A model generated the notes under the pieces. The model searched no databases. It saw only the letters and a list, made by a program, of their open reading frames with translations, and had not been told where the DNA came from. Positions 6,689-16,098 of a DNA stretch of 64,000 nt are shown piece by piece. The stretch's first letter is position 1. Each line of letters starts with the position of its first letter. The translations under genes were made by a program, and so were the position numbers. Source of the stretch: JAFAGX01 sp035622175 (lineage in GTDB: Bacteria; Acidobacteriota; Terriglobia; Terriglobales; Acidobacteriaceae); assembly GCA_035622175.1 (NCBI GenBank), contig DASPVV010000016.1, forward strand, positions 16,252-80,251, given 5' to 3'.

Positions 6689-9367
6689 ATGTCGGTGCTT
6701 CGAACGATGAACCGCCAGAGCTTTTCCCATTACCGGATTCTTGAAAAACTTGGCGGCGGCGGTATGGGCGTGGTCTATAAAGCTGAGGACACACGCCTCC
6801 ACCGTACGGTTGCGCTGAAATTCCTCTCGGAAGATACGGCGCAAGACCCCGCAGCCCTCGAGCGTTTTCGACGGGAAGCTCAGACTGCATCGGGGCTCAA
6901 CCACCCAAACATTTGCACCATTTACGACGTAGGCGAAGAAGCCGGATCCGCCTATATCGCGATGGAGTTCATTGACGGCCAGACGCTGAAACACCGGATT
7001 GAAGGCAAGCCTCTGCGGCTGGCTGAACTGCTGGATATCTCCATTGCCATTGCCGACGCACTGGCTGCCGCCCATGCCCGGGGAATCGTGCACCGCGACA
7101 TTAAGCCAGCCAATATCTTCATCGGTCGCAGCGGGCAAACCAAAGTGCTGGATTTTGGTCTTGCCAAATACACCGCCGAGCAGCAACTGCCGCGGAATGC
7201 CGCTGAGACCGGTTCCATGCCCACCGCGGCTAACCCTCAGCTGACCAGCCCCGGCACGGCCGTGGGGACGGTGGCTTACATGTCGCCCGAGCAGGCCATG
7301 GGCGAGGAGTTGGACGGCCGCACCGATCTGTTTTCCCTCGGCATTGTTCTTTATGAAATGGCGACCGGCCGGCAGGCCTTCTCGGGGCAAACGACGGCCG
7401 CTGTCTTTGATGCGATTCTGCACCGTCAGCCGGCGCGACCGCTAAAACTCAATCCGCAGCTGCCGCTCCGGCTGGATTCGATTCTCGACAAGGCGCTCGA
7501 AAAGGATCCCAAGCTGCGTTACCAGGCTGCCTCTGACTTTAGGGTTGACCTGCAGCGACTCAAAAGGGAATCGGACTCCCATTCCTTGACAAGTGGCGCC
7601 GAAGCCCAGCCAGAAGTGGTGCCGGGTAGCGCGGGACCCGCAGTTGCGGCTGGCACCGCGGGCGCCGCAGCGAAGGCGGGCGGCCGACGCTCAAGTTCTG
7701 CCGCTCTGGGTGCGGTGATCGCCCTGGCGCTGATTAGCGGGGCATATTGGGAAGGAAAACGCCAAGGGCTGGCCGCGAGTATCACGCCGCCTACCTATCG
7801 CCAGTTGACCTTCCGGGGCGGAACCATACGCATGGCGCATTTCACGCCTGATGGGAAAACCATTGTGTACAGCGCAGCCTGGGAGGGGAATCCGCCCGAA
7901 ATCTACACCACGCGCCCGGAGAGTCCGGAATCGCGTTCAATCGGTCTGAGTAAGGCAGAAGTACTCTCCGTCTCTGGAGAGGGAGAGATGGCGGTACTGC
8001 TGGACACTCATAACATAGAACCTTACATCAACACCGGCACCTTGGCTCGGGTGCCCTTGGTTGGTGGCGCTCCTCGCGAAGTCCTGGAAAATGTGCAATG
8101 GGCAGACTGGTCGCACGATGGCAACAACTTCGCCGTAGTGCGGGAGTCTGGCGGTCAAAGCCGGTTGGAATATCCCATCGGAAAAGTTCTGTTTTCGACC
8201 GGAGGATGGATCAGCCACCCGCGGGTATCGCCCACGAACGACATGGTGGCCTTCATTGAGCACCCGGTGCGCAGAGACGACGCTGGCTCGGTGGCGGTGG
8301 TCGATCTGGCGGGAAAGGAAAAAACTCTCTCTCCCGGCTGGGGAACCCTCTGGGGTCTGAACTGGTCGCCCAAGGGAACGGAAATCTGGTTTTCCGGCAC
8401 CCGGGTTGGATACGGCCGCTTTCTTTCGGCTGTGAACCTCTCCGGAAAAGAACGGCTCTTGGCGCGTGAACCTGGCACTTTGACTCTGCAGGATGTGGCT
8501 CGTGACGGCCGGGTGCTGGTCACTCGCGATGTGCCTCGAGTGGGCATGGTTGGAATGACAGCCGGCACGAGCCGCGAGCGCGACCTTTCCTGGATGGATT
8601 GGTCGGCACCGCGAGATTTGTCCAGCGATGGGAAGACCCTATTGTTTGCGGAATCCGGCGAGGGCGGTGGGGCAAATTACGCCACGTATCTTCGTCAGAC
8701 CGACGGTTCTCCCGCGATCCGGCTCGGTGAGGGTAGCGGTTTCACGCTCTCCCCGGACAAGAAATGGGTGGTAGGCGGCCTGCCCAAGGCTCCAGTGCAG
8801 TTTTTCCTGCTTCCGACTGGGGCGGGAGAAGTCAAGCCACTGACGCATGACAACATCAATCACATGTGGGCCCGCTGGTTTCCGGACGGCAAGCGAGTGA
8901 TGTTTTCCGGCGATGAGCCCGGGAAAGGAGTTCGTCTTTACGTTCAGGACGTTGATGGCGGTCTGCCAAGGGCTATTACCGGCGAGGGCGTGAACTCCAG
9001 CTTGTTTGCCATCTCTCCCGACGGCAAACAGGTAGTCGTCATTGGTCCGGATCGGAGACCGGTGTTGCTGCCGGTCGATGGTGGTGAAGGACAGTCCATT
9101 CCCGGTCTGGACTTCGGAGACGCACCCATCGGCTGGGGAAGCGATGGCCACTCGCTATTTGTGTATCATCTCGGCGAAGTGCCCACCCACGTCGAAAAGC
9201 TGGACATGGTAACGGGACACAAACAGCCCTGGAAGGAACTCGCGCCTCCGGATGTGTCCGGGGTCACATTTATCAGCGCCATTCTGATCACTCCCGACGG
9301 CAATAACTACGTCTACGAATACGGTCGCACCCTTTCCGATTTGTATCTGGTCAATGACCTCAAGTAG
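6689..9367 (+). CDS. Membrane Ser/Thr protein kinase with C-terminal WD40/TolB-like propeller
   Basis: The N-terminal 290 residues are a complete Hanks kinase: glycine loop GGGGMGVV (22-29), ATP lysine K44, catalytic HRDIKPAN (135-142), DFG (155-157) and the activation-segment YMSPEQ (197-202). A Ser/Ala-rich linker leads to one membrane helix (about 337-354). The remaining 530 residues repeat the pattern FTPDGKT..YS, SPDKKWVV, FPDGKRVMFS and SPDGKQVVVIG, which are blades of a TolB/PD40 beta-propeller. The kinase is therefore cytoplasmic and the propeller extracytoplasmic, the plan of PknB-type receptor kinases with a sensory or scaffold domain. All catalytic residues are intact. The ligand and substrates are unknown. 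A second kinase at 42.8 kb is closely similar in the catalytic domain but has a TPR sensor instead. Confidence 0.92.
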   Translation: MSVLRTMNRQSFSHYRILEKLGGGGMGVVYKAEDTRLHRTVALKFLSEDTAQDPAALERFRREAQTASGLNHPNICTIYDVGEEAGSAYIAMEFIDGQTLKHRIEGKPLRLAELLDISIAIADALAAAHARGIVHRDIKPANIFIGRSGQTKVLDFGLAKYTAEQQLPRNAAETGSMPTAANPQLTSPGTAVGTVAYMSPEQAMGEELDGRTDLFSLGIVLYEMATGRQAFSGQTTAAVFDAILHRQPARPLKLNPQLPLRLDSILDKALEKDPKLRYQAASDFRVDLQRLKRESDSHSLTSGAEAQPEVVPGSAGPAVAAGTAGAAAKAGGRRSSSAALGAVIALALISGAYWEGKRQGLAASITPPTYRQLTFRGGTIRMAHFTPDGKTIVYSAAWEGNPPEIYTTRPESPESRSIGLSKAEVLSVSGEGEMAVLLDTHNIEPYINTGTLARVPLVGGAPREVLENVQWADWSHDGNNFAVVRESGGQSRLEYPIGKVLFSTGGWISHPRVSPTNDMVAFIEHPVRRDDAGSVAVVDLAGKEKTLSPGWGTLWGLNWSPKGTEIWFSGTRVGYGRFLSAVNLSGKERLLAREPGTLTLQDVARDGRVLVTRDVPRVGMVGMTAGTSRERDLSWMDWSAPRDLSSDGKTLLFAESGEGGGANYATYLRQTDGSPAIRLGEGSGFTLSPDKKWVVGGLPKAPVQFFLLPTGAGEVKPLTHDNINHMWARWFPDGKRVMFSGDEPGKGVRLYVQDVDGGLPRAITGEGVNSSLFAISPDGKQVVVIGPDRRPVLLPVDGGEGQSIPGLDFGDAPIGWGSDGHSLFVYHLGEVPTHVEKLDMVTGHKQPWKELAPPDVSGVTFISAILITPDGNNYVYEYGRTLSDLYLVNDLK

Positions 9368-9664
9368 CTGACCAATGGGTGCCATCTCTAAAGGCGGTGG
9401 CTCAGCCAGCCTATTCCGAGCCACGATTGTGAACTCTTCGGTAAAGAAGCCGGCTTGGGAGCAATGGTATCGGGCAAGGCCGATGGGCTGAGAGCGCATT
9501 CGAGCATCACCGGCGGCAGTGATCGCCATGGCGAAAAGGTGTCAGTGAGCTGGACGGGCTCGAGAGAAGGACTAGCCGCCCCGCACTCTGAATTTCAATC
9601 CGGCAAATTTCCCAGAAGGCAAATTTGGACGGCTCACCATAATCCCAATTAAAATAAAGCAAGC
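9368..9664 (+). other. Intergenic region before nuoB
   Basis: There is no convincing gene. Two copies of GGCAAATTT (9602-9610 and 9618-9626) occur 16 bases apart, about 40 bases before the nuoB start, and may belong to its control region. Confidence 0.4.
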
Positions 9665-10270
9665 ATGGGTAATAACGGAATCAGCTTCGGACCCTACGTC
9701 ACGCTTGAGGATGGCAGGAGAATAGTCAAGGAGCTCACCTATGGCAATGCTGCGCCAGAAGGAGTTGTGCTGACCACCCTGGACAATGCCGTGAACTGGA
9801 TGCGGAAAAACTCGATCTGGCCAATGACCTTCGGGTTGGCCTGCTGCGCGATTGAGATGATGTCGATGGGTGCATCCCGTTTCGATATCGCGCGCTTCGG
9901 CGCGGAAGTATTCCGGCCGTCGCCCCGGCAATCGGATCTGATCATTATCGCCGGCCGCGTCTCGAACAAGATGGCGCCGGTGATTCGCCAGCTTTGGGAG
10001 CAGATGCCCGAGCCCAAGTGGGTGATCTCCATGGGGGCGTGCGCCACCTCGGGAGGCGTGTTCAACAACTATGCGTTGGTGCAAAGCGTCAACCAAGTCA
10101 TTCCCGTAGATGTATACGTCCCCGGATGCCCTCCCCGTCCCGAACAGCTGATCTACGCGATCACGCTTCTGCAAGAAAAGATCCAGAAGGAGCGAGGAAC
10201 CGTGAAGCGCGCCCTGAATCTCACCTCCGAACAGTCGGCGGCCGGTTCCGATCATCCCGAGCGCGGCTGA
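9665..10270 (+). CDS. nuoB: NADH-quinone oxidoreductase subunit B (orphan NuoB)
   Basis: NuoB holds the N2 [4Fe-4S] cluster of complex I, the last iron-sulfur centre before quinone. All four ligands are present: the tandem C60-C61 in GLACCAIEMM, C126 in SMGACA and C155 in VPGCPPRPE. The sequence FGAEVFRPSPRQSDLIIIAG is typical. Length is 201 residues; the family core is about 160-180, and the extra residues are a charged C-terminal tail. The ATG at 9665 fits the family start although the ribosome site is poor. Unusually, no other nuo gene is adjacent: a kinase gene precedes and a GHMP kinase follows. The genome probably has its nuo operon elsewhere, and this copy may be a duplicate or a dispersed subunit. 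Confidence 0.95.
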   Translation: MGNNGISFGPYVTLEDGRRIVKELTYGNAAPEGVVLTTLDNAVNWMRKNSIWPMTFGLACCAIEMMSMGASRFDIARFGAEVFRPSPRQSDLIIIAGRVSNKMAPVIRQLWEQMPEPKWVISMGACATSGGVFNNYALVQSVNQVIPVDVYVPGCPPRPEQLIYAITLLQEKIQKERGTVKRALNLTSEQSAAGSDHPERG

Positions 10271-10396
10271 ATTCTCGTGAGGACGAAAAGAAACCCACGA
10301 ATTTTGCCAGCAAGCAAGGCCGTTGGCGGAGCAGTCGAGTACAGAAACAGGTAGAGGAACTGCGTAGCTGGCCGCAAGCCCGTTCGAGAGCCAGAC

Positions 10397-11473
10397 GTGA
10401 GCCACTTAGGATACAACCGGAATCTCGCCGATCCAGTCAGCGAACCAAGCATCATCGCCCAGGCACCCTGTCGCGCGGACCTGGCGGGTGGAACCATTGA
10501 CCTCTGGCCCTTGTATCTTTTCCACCCGGGGGCGTTGACCCTCAACTTCGCGCTCAAGATCCTGACCACTTGCCGCATCACTCCACAAAAAGGCAACCGA
10601 ATCCACTTGCGCTCGCTCGATACCAAGAAGGAAGAGTGGTTCGACAGCTTTGATCAATTGCGCACGGCGCGCCGTTTCCGGCTGCCCCTGGCGGCTCGAC
10701 TGGTGCAGTTCTTTGCCCCGCGCTCGGGTTTGCTGCTCGAGACGAATTCCGAATCTCCTGCCGGCGCCGGCATCTCGGGATCGTCTGCTTTGATGATCGC
10801 CACCACGGCGGCCCTGGCACGCTTTACCGAGCGCAACCTCACGCTCGAACAGATGCGCGTCATCGCGCAAAACGTCGAGGCGCAGATCATCAAGGTGCCC
10901 ACGGGCTGCCAGGACTACTACCCTGCTCTCTACGGGGGCATCAGCGCCATCCACCTTGACGTGGACGGTATTCACCGCGAAGCGGTCCCCCTGGCTCCGC
11001 AGGAGATCGAGTCGCGCTTCGTGCTCGCCTATACTGGCGAACCCCGCAAATCCGGCATTAACAATTGGAAGGTGTTCAAATCTCACCTGGAGGGAGATCG
11101 ACACATCTTCCGCAACTTTGAACGCATTACGGCGATTGCCCGCGCCATGCACCAGGCTTTGCTTCGCGGCGACTGGGAATCGATCGCGCGCCTTCTGCGT
11201 GAAGAGTGGAAACTTCGACGTACCAACGCCCCGCGCATCACCACGCCCTTAATCGACAAGCTCATCGCGATTTCTGCCAAGCACGGCGGGCAAGCGGCCA
11301 AGGTATGCGGCGCCGGAGGCGGAGGCTGCGTGATTTTCCTCGTCGAACAAGGCGCTGTAAGCCGCGTCGCGACCGCGATCGGAGAAAATGGGGGTCGAGT
11401 GTTGCCCTGGCAAGTCGCCCGGGATGGCCTCACCGTGCTTGAAACGCGAGCTTCGTTCGGCCAGCCGCGATAG
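10397..11473 (+). CDS. GHMP-family sugar kinase (heptose 7-phosphate kinase-like)
   Basis: The protein shows the three GHMP motifs: an N-terminal substrate segment APCRADLAGGTID (23-35), the ATP loop PAGAGISGSSA (121-131) and the C-terminal glycine-rich AKVCGAGGGGC (301-311). The combination RADLAGGTID with the C-terminal motif is most like D-glycero-D-manno-heptose 7-phosphate kinases and related sugar kinases used for cell-surface glycan precursors. It has 358 residues, as expected. The GTG start at 10397 has a weak ribosome site, but no better start keeps the first motif. It follows nuoB by 126 bases with no functional link visible. The sugar specificity is inferred, not shown. Confidence 0.82.
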   Translation: MSHLGYNRNLADPVSEPSIIAQAPCRADLAGGTIDLWPLYLFHPGALTLNFALKILTTCRITPQKGNRIHLRSLDTKKEEWFDSFDQLRTARRFRLPLAARLVQFFAPRSGLLLETNSESPAGAGISGSSALMIATTAALARFTERNLTLEQMRVIAQNVEAQIIKVPTGCQDYYPALYGGISAIHLDVDGIHREAVPLAPQEIESRFVLAYTGEPRKSGINNWKVFKSHLEGDRHIFRNFERITAIARAMHQALLRGDWESIARLLREEWKLRRTNAPRITTPLIDKLIAISAKHGGQAAKVCGAGGGGCVIFLVEQGAVSRVATAIGENGGRVLPWQVARDGLTVLETRASFGQPR

Positions 11474-11757
11474 TACCGCCGTGCCCTCCTAACCCTCCGA
11501 ACGGCGATGCTTTCCCGGGAGACTCATCATCTATCTGTTGAATCTAGCGAAGATAGACAGTCTTGACCCTCCGCACCGCGATGCCATGCTCGGGCATCCC
11601 GGGATCGATCCGAGCGACCGGCACTGGCCGGAGAGCGTCGCTTCAGGGCTGAATATTGCCTGGGTGAACCTGGTGACCCTGGGGTTCGCAGGCTGCGGAA
11701 GAGGCGATGTCGACCGAGCGGGGAGCGGTATAATGGATGAAAGGTTGGCTCGGGCCC

Positions 11758-12780
11758 ATGAAGCCATGCTGGCACTACGTTTGCTTGATCTTCATTCTCC
11801 TCGGCATGGCAGGTGCGAACGCCTCGGATCAGGAGGCGGGCGCGGCTCACCCGGCTTCTTCTCCGTCCCACATCTCCAAGGAGACCCGCCTGGCGCTGAT
11901 TCGTACGTTCGACTCAGAGCTTGTCTATATCCGCACCTTATTCCCTATGGGCAAGAAAGGGCTGACCTTGAAAGACGGGGTTGTCTCCCCCAGCGGTCCG
12001 GAGTTGCAGGCGATGATCGCCACCTGGGGTCCGTCGGTAAAGCCGGGAGATCAGGCCCGCATCAGCGCCATCGACATCAAAAGTGATCGAATTCACTTCG
12101 AGATCAATGGGGGACCCGTCAAGAAGCAAAAGTGGTACCAGCACATTCAAGTCGGTGGCGCCAGCGGCAGCGTCCCGGTAGCCCCGAGTGACGCGAATGC
12201 GAACCCACGCGGTTCCTCCGTCGATCTTGTCTTTGATCATTATGTGCCGGAATTGAACCCGCAGGAGCTGAAGCAACTCCTGCGCCCGGTCTTCGACTTC
12301 GACGCGAAATCCGCCGTCGAGGCCTATCTCGAGACGGTTCCCCCGAAGGCAAGAGATGCCATCAAGAGTCACCAGGTGCTGGTGGGAATGAATCGCGAGA
12401 TGGTGATGTACGCCAAAGGGCGCCCGCCTAAGAAAATTCGCGAGAAGGACGGCGAAACGGAGTATGAAGACTGGATCTACGGCGAGCCGCCCCAGGACGT
12501 GGATTTCGTGCGTTTTGTCGGAGACGAGGTGGTGCGAGTTGAAACCATGAAGGTGAGCGGGGAAAAAATGGTTCGCACCGAGAAGGAAATCGACCTCAAG
12601 CCGCAGCCAAGCGTAGCCAAGGCGTCCGATAGCGAGCGGCCTCCCAATGCGCCAACCCTGCGACGGCCGGGAGAGGAATTGCCCAGCGACGCTCCCAGTT
12701 CCCTGCCCAACAAGCCCCTTCCTCCGCCTCCTGCAAGCGACCCACCGTCGAACGGAAATCCCCCAAATCTCCTGGGCTGA
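11758..12780 (+). CDS. Secreted protein of unknown function with Pro-rich C-terminus
   Basis: I do not recognise the family. The N-terminus (MKPCWHYVCLIFILLGMAGANA) is a signal peptide, so the protein is exported. The middle is a mixed alpha/beta domain with phrases such as RISAIDIKSDRIHFEINGG, LVFDHYVPELNPQELKQLLRPVFDF and DWIYGEPPQDVDFVRFVGDEVVRVE; the last of these looks like the small beta-module found in several outer-envelope proteins. The C-terminal 60 residues are Pro, Ser and Asn rich and probably disordered. An upstream ATG at 11737 is in frame, but a TATAAT lies at 11729-11734, so transcription would begin after it; I therefore prefer 11758. Acidobacterial genomes commonly carry such proteins. 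Confidence 0.7.
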   Translation: MKPCWHYVCLIFILLGMAGANASDQEAGAAHPASSPSHISKETRLALIRTFDSELVYIRTLFPMGKKGLTLKDGVVSPSGPELQAMIATWGPSVKPGDQARISAIDIKSDRIHFEINGGPVKKQKWYQHIQVGGASGSVPVAPSDANANPRGSSVDLVFDHYVPELNPQELKQLLRPVFDFDAKSAVEAYLETVPPKARDAIKSHQVLVGMNREMVMYAKGRPPKKIREKDGETEYEDWIYGEPPQDVDFVRFVGDEVVRVETMKVSGEKMVRTEKEIDLKPQPSVAKASDSERPPNAPTLRRPGEELPSDAPSSLPNKPLPPPPASDPPSNGNPPNLLG

Positions 12781-12911
12781 TTGAACCGAAGCCGGATCGG
12801 GGTCCTCGGGAAACCACTCCAGCCTCTTGCTGGCAGAACTGCCGCTCGTGCTTCCGCCCACCTACCCACCCGCAATCGGGCGGGTTCGATTCTTGCGCCC
12901 CGGAGGCGCCG

Positions 12912-14642
12912 GTGCGAGGACCATGCCATTTTGAATTAGTTCAGGGAACGGGGAACGGCTTAGACTTGGCTACTTCAGCCTCTCCCTCTACACTTAAAGA
13001 TGTGAAGATCGCGCTCGGACAAATCAATCCCACGGTGGGCGATTTCCCGGGGAACAGCAGCAAGATCATCGAGTTCGCGCGGATCGCGCGGCAGGCCGGC
13101 GCGGGACTCATCCTCTTCCCGGAACTTTCCATCTGTGGATATCCGCCTCGCGATTGGGTAGAACGCCCATCCTTTGTCGCTCGCAATCGGGAGACGATGG
13201 AGCACATCGCCGGGCAGACGCGGGGGATCAACGTGATTTGTGGTCTGGTCACGCCCGCCCATGCAGAAACGGGCAAGCCGGTGATGAACTCCGCCGTGCT
13301 ACTGGCAGACGGCAGGCTGGCCTTCCTCCAATCCAAGATGTTGCTGCCGACGTATGATGTATTTGATGAGATGCGCAACTTCGCCCCCGCCGCCAGTCAA
13401 ACCACCTTCCCGTTTTGCGGCAAGCAGATGGCTTTGACCATCTGCGAAGACGCCTGGAACGAGACCCATTTTGGAACGCGGCGACTGTATCCCTTCGACC
13501 CTGTGAAGGCGCTGATTCAGGCGGGGGGGAATTTCCTGCTGAATATCTCGGCATCTCCTTTCTGGCTGGGCAAGCGGGAATTTCGCTCGAAAATGCTGGC
13601 CTCCATCGCTCGCACCCAGAGCATCCCGGTCGCCATGGTCAACCAGGTAGGAGGGAACGACAGCCTGATTTTCGACGGTTCCAGTCTGGTCTTGAACGCC
13701 GCCGGCGAGGTGATCGCCCAGGGCAAGTCCTTCGAAGAGGACATCATTTATTTTGACTCTGACAAGTTGACCGGGGAGATTCACGAGCAGGTGGAAGGGG
13801 AGGAGGCAAGCGCGTACGCCGCTTTGGTGCTGGGTACGCGCGACTACGTTCACAAATGCGGTTTTCAGAAGGTCATCGTGGGGTTGAGCGGTGGAATCGA
13901 TTCCGCGTTGACTGCTTTGATTGCGGCCGATGCAGTGGGAGCGGAGAACGTGATCGGTGTGGGCATGCCCGGACCCTATTCCTCTCCCGGGTCGATTGCG
14001 GATGCGCGCACGCTGGCCGAGAACGTGGGCATTTGCTTTACCCTCCTGCCGATCACCGGCGTCTTCGAGAATTACCGGGAAACCCTAAAGCCGGTGTTCG
14101 CAGGCTGCAAGGAGGACGAGACCGAGGAAAACATTCAGTCGCGCGCCCGCGGCACGCTGCTGATGGCATTGTCCAACAAGTTCGGGGCCATCGTTTTAAG
14201 CACCGGGAACAAGAGCGAATTGGGCGTGGGCTATTGCACGCTTTACGGGGACATGGTAGGTGGACTCGCCGTGATCTCCGACGTGCCTAAAACTCTGGTT
14301 TATCGTCTGAGTCGCTATGCGAATGCGCGCCGCCCGGTGATTCCTCAGGCTATTTTCGACAAGCCGCCTTCGGCGGAACTGCGGCCGAACCAGAAAGACA
14401 GCGACACCCTGCCTCCCTACGACGTACTGGATCGAATTTTGGAGGATTACGTCGAAGAATCCAAAACCGCCGAGCAGATTGCAAGCGAGCGGGGTTTTGA
14501 TCTGCGTCTGGTCAAACACGTAATCCGCATGGTCGAACGCGCGGAATACAAGCGGCAACAGGCGGCGCCGGGTCTCAAGATTTCGGAGAAGGCTTTTGGC
14601 TACGGTCGGCGCTTCCCAATCGCCGCCAAATCGGATGTGTGA
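12912..14642 (+). CDS. nadE: Glutamine-dependent NAD+ synthase
   Basis: The enzyme makes NAD+ from nicotinic acid adenine dinucleotide, taking ammonia from glutamine, in the last step of NAD synthesis. The N-terminal nitrilase-type glutaminase domain has the Glu-Lys-Cys triad: E71 in FPELSICGYPP, K142 in LQSKMLLPTYD and C178 in LTICEDAWNE. The C-terminal synthetase domain begins with the ATP loop GLSGGIDSALTA (324-335) and contains LSTGNKSELGVGYCTLYGD. At 576 residues it matches the two-domain form. The GTG at 12912 has GGAGG five bases upstream; the conserved family start (VKIALGQINP) is 30 residues later at a GTG at 13002, so the true N-terminus could be either. A DsbA-like gene follows after 31 bases. 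Confidence 0.94.
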   Translation: MRGPCHFELVQGTGNGLDLATSASPSTLKDVKIALGQINPTVGDFPGNSSKIIEFARIARQAGAGLILFPELSICGYPPRDWVERPSFVARNRETMEHIAGQTRGINVICGLVTPAHAETGKPVMNSAVLLADGRLAFLQSKMLLPTYDVFDEMRNFAPAASQTTFPFCGKQMALTICEDAWNETHFGTRRLYPFDPVKALIQAGGNFLLNISASPFWLGKREFRSKMLASIARTQSIPVAMVNQVGGNDSLIFDGSSLVLNAAGEVIAQGKSFEEDIIYFDSDKLTGEIHEQVEGEEASAYAALVLGTRDYVHKCGFQKVIVGLSGGIDSALTALIAADAVGAENVIGVGMPGPYSSPGSIADARTLAENVGICFTLLPITGVFENYRETLKPVFAGCKEDETEENIQSRARGTLLMALSNKFGAIVLSTGNKSELGVGYCTLYGDMVGGLAVISDVPKTLVYRLSRYANARRPVIPQAIFDKPPSAELRPNQKDSDTLPPYDVLDRILEDYVEESKTAEQIASERGFDLRLVKHVIRMVERAEYKRQQAAPGLKISEKAFGYGRRFPIAAKSDV

Positions 14643-14673
14643 GCGCAAATTTCTCTGTCCAGGAAAGGAACGC

Positions 14674-15567
14674 ATGCTTCACTACCTGAGAATTGTTCCG
14701 GCTTGGCTTTTGCTGGCACTGGTGGCGACGGCGCAATCGACCCCGGTCTCCTCGCACGCGGCGAGCGAAGCCTCCACGAAATTGCCGTCGGAAAGTGTGG
14801 TCAACGCATTCCTGCAGCAGATGTATGGCTACGATCAATCGATCAGTTGGAAAGTCGTCAGCATAAGACCGTCCGAGGCAGCCGGCCTGGCGCAAGTCGA
14901 AGTCACCGTTCAAGGGCCCCGGGGGGGACAGTCGGAGACGTTTTACGTCAGTGCCGACGAACGTCACGCTCTCATCGGTCAAATTTTGCCCTTCGGTAGC
15001 CATCCCTTCGACGCCGCGCGGGAACAACTGCAGAAGGACATGGATGGGCCTTCGCGCGGATCCGCGTCGGCTCCCGCCACGCTGGTGGAATTCAGCGACT
15101 TGCAGTGCCCCCACTGCAAGGATGCGCAACCCAACCTTGACAAGCTCGCTGCAGAAGACAAAGACGTGCGCATTGTATTCCAGAACTTCCCGCTCCCCAT
15201 GCATGATTGGGCCATGAAAGCGGCGCAATACGCCGATTGCGTCGGTCGCAAGTCGAACGACTCGTTTTGGAAGTTCATCGCAAGCGTTTACGCGGCGCAA
15301 TCGGACATCACGGCCGCCAATGCCGGCGATAAACTGAAGGCGATGGCCGATGCTTCGGGCGTGACCGGCGCCGAGATGGCTGCCTGCGCAGAGAAGCCGG
15401 AAACCTCGTCTCGCGTGGAGCATTCGATCGCGCTCGGGACGTCGCTCGATGTCAACAGCACGCCCACCATCTTCATTAACGGACGCATGCTCAGCGCCGG
15501 AGGCCTGAGCTACCAGGTTCTCCGCGAGCTGGTGGATTTTGCGGTGAAGCAGAACGGAACCCGTTAG
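14674..15567 (+). CDS. Secreted DsbA-family thiol-disulfide protein
   Basis: The 297-residue product starts at an ATG behind AGGAAAGGAA. A signal peptide (residues 1-20) is followed by a region of about 110 residues that is not thioredoxin-like. The thioredoxin-fold domain then begins with LVEFSDLQCPHC, and the redox pair CPHC is at 145-148. The domain has the DsbA helical insertion, and the cis-Pro loop is NSTPTIFINGR. This is the plan of DsbA/DsbG-like proteins and of the Thioredoxin_4 family, which act outside the cytoplasm to oxidise or isomerise protein disulfides. The short gap after nadE suggests cotranscription without an obvious functional tie. Confidence 0.87.
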   Translation: MLHYLRIVPAWLLLALVATAQSTPVSSHAASEASTKLPSESVVNAFLQQMYGYDQSISWKVVSIRPSEAAGLAQVEVTVQGPRGGQSETFYVSADERHALIGQILPFGSHPFDAAREQLQKDMDGPSRGSASAPATLVEFSDLQCPHCKDAQPNLDKLAAEDKDVRIVFQNFPLPMHDWAMKAAQYADCVGRKSNDSFWKFIASVYAAQSDITAANAGDKLKAMADASGVTGAEMAACAEKPETSSRVEHSIALGTSLDVNSTPTIFINGRMLSAGGLSYQVLRELVDFAVKQNGTR

Positions 15568-15674
15568 CTCGCCTGGCGGCCGGAGTGATCCCCGCCATCG
15601 TGGTTGGCTGCCAATCGAATCGAAGCCGCTGGCCGCGCCGCCCTAGCGGGTCTGCGCCACGGAGAGTTTTTCGC

Positions 15675-15720
15675 TTGACCAGCGGCGGCTGGAATGCGAA
15701 TATGAATTCTGGTTCATATT
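15675..15720 (+). promoter_or_regulatory. Promoter with TetR-type inverted-repeat operator
   Basis: TTGACC (15675-15680) and GAATAT (15698-15703) form a sigma70-like promoter with a 17-base spacer. A perfect inverted repeat with 8-bp arms, AATATGAA-N6-TTCATATT, covers 15699-15720 and so overlaps the -10 box and the predicted start of transcription. It ends three bases before the ATG of the membrane protein gene. A repressor bound here would block RNA polymerase, and the TetR gene in the same operon is the obvious candidate. Confidence 0.65.
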
Positions 15721-15723
15721 GCA

Positions 15724-16098
15724 ATGGAAACAGGTTTGTTCCTGTGGGGCCTAGGTATTTGGGCGGCAGCGACCCTCGCTCTCCGCATGGTGGGGCAGCA
15801 TCTGCTCCAACCCGGAGACTGGAAGGGAACGCTCCTCTTGTTCGCGGTCAGCTTTCCCTTGATGGCCTGGCTGGTGCGCCGTCTATGCATGCGCTTTCAC
15901 CTCCAGCGCGAGCAATGGCTCAAGGGGGCATTTTCCCTTGCGCTTCCCACGCTCCTGCTCGATCCGTTCTCGAGCGCCTTCTTTCCCGCCCTATTTCCGA
16001 ATATGGCGCCGGCGGTAGCGGGCGCCTTCGGAGGCTGGATGCTCTGGTGCTGTGCCGGGGCCTTCGTGGGCGCTGCCGATTGGCATCGTCGCTCGTGA
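15724..16098 (+). CDS. Small DUF5367-like membrane protein
   Basis: The 124-residue protein is almost entirely hydrophobic, with four predicted membrane helices (about 4-22, 36-52, 66-88 and 97-116). The pattern WLVRRLC..F then a helix with LLLDPFSSAFFPALFPNM resembles the DUF5367 family of unknown function, often found beside TetR regulators. There is no Shine-Dalgarno sequence: the predicted transcript starts only about 10-15 bases before the ATG, so translation may be leaderless or nearly so. The stop codon overlaps the start of the TetR gene, so the two are translationally coupled. The regulation by that TetR is inferred from the operator on the promoter. Confidence 0.72.
   Translation: METGLFLWGLGIWAAATLALRMVGQHLLQPGDWKGTLLLFAVSFPLMAWLVRRLCMRFHLQREQWLKGAFSLALPTLLLDPFSSAFFPALFPNMAPAVAGAFGGWMLWCCAGAFVGAADWHRRS

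Noticed and set aside
6443..7423. 326-codon antisense frame across the MDR and kinase genes
   Set aside because: It spans two real plus-strand genes and has no recognisable domain.
11938..12861. 307-codon antisense frame
   Set aside because: It overlaps the secreted protein gene, which has a signal peptide and good composition; the antisense frame has neither.
15585..16094. Upstream 170-codon extension of the TetR reading frame
   Set aside because: It crosses the membrane protein gene in another frame and has no DNA-binding features; the GTG at 16095 overlaps the upstream stop and fits the TetR N-terminus.
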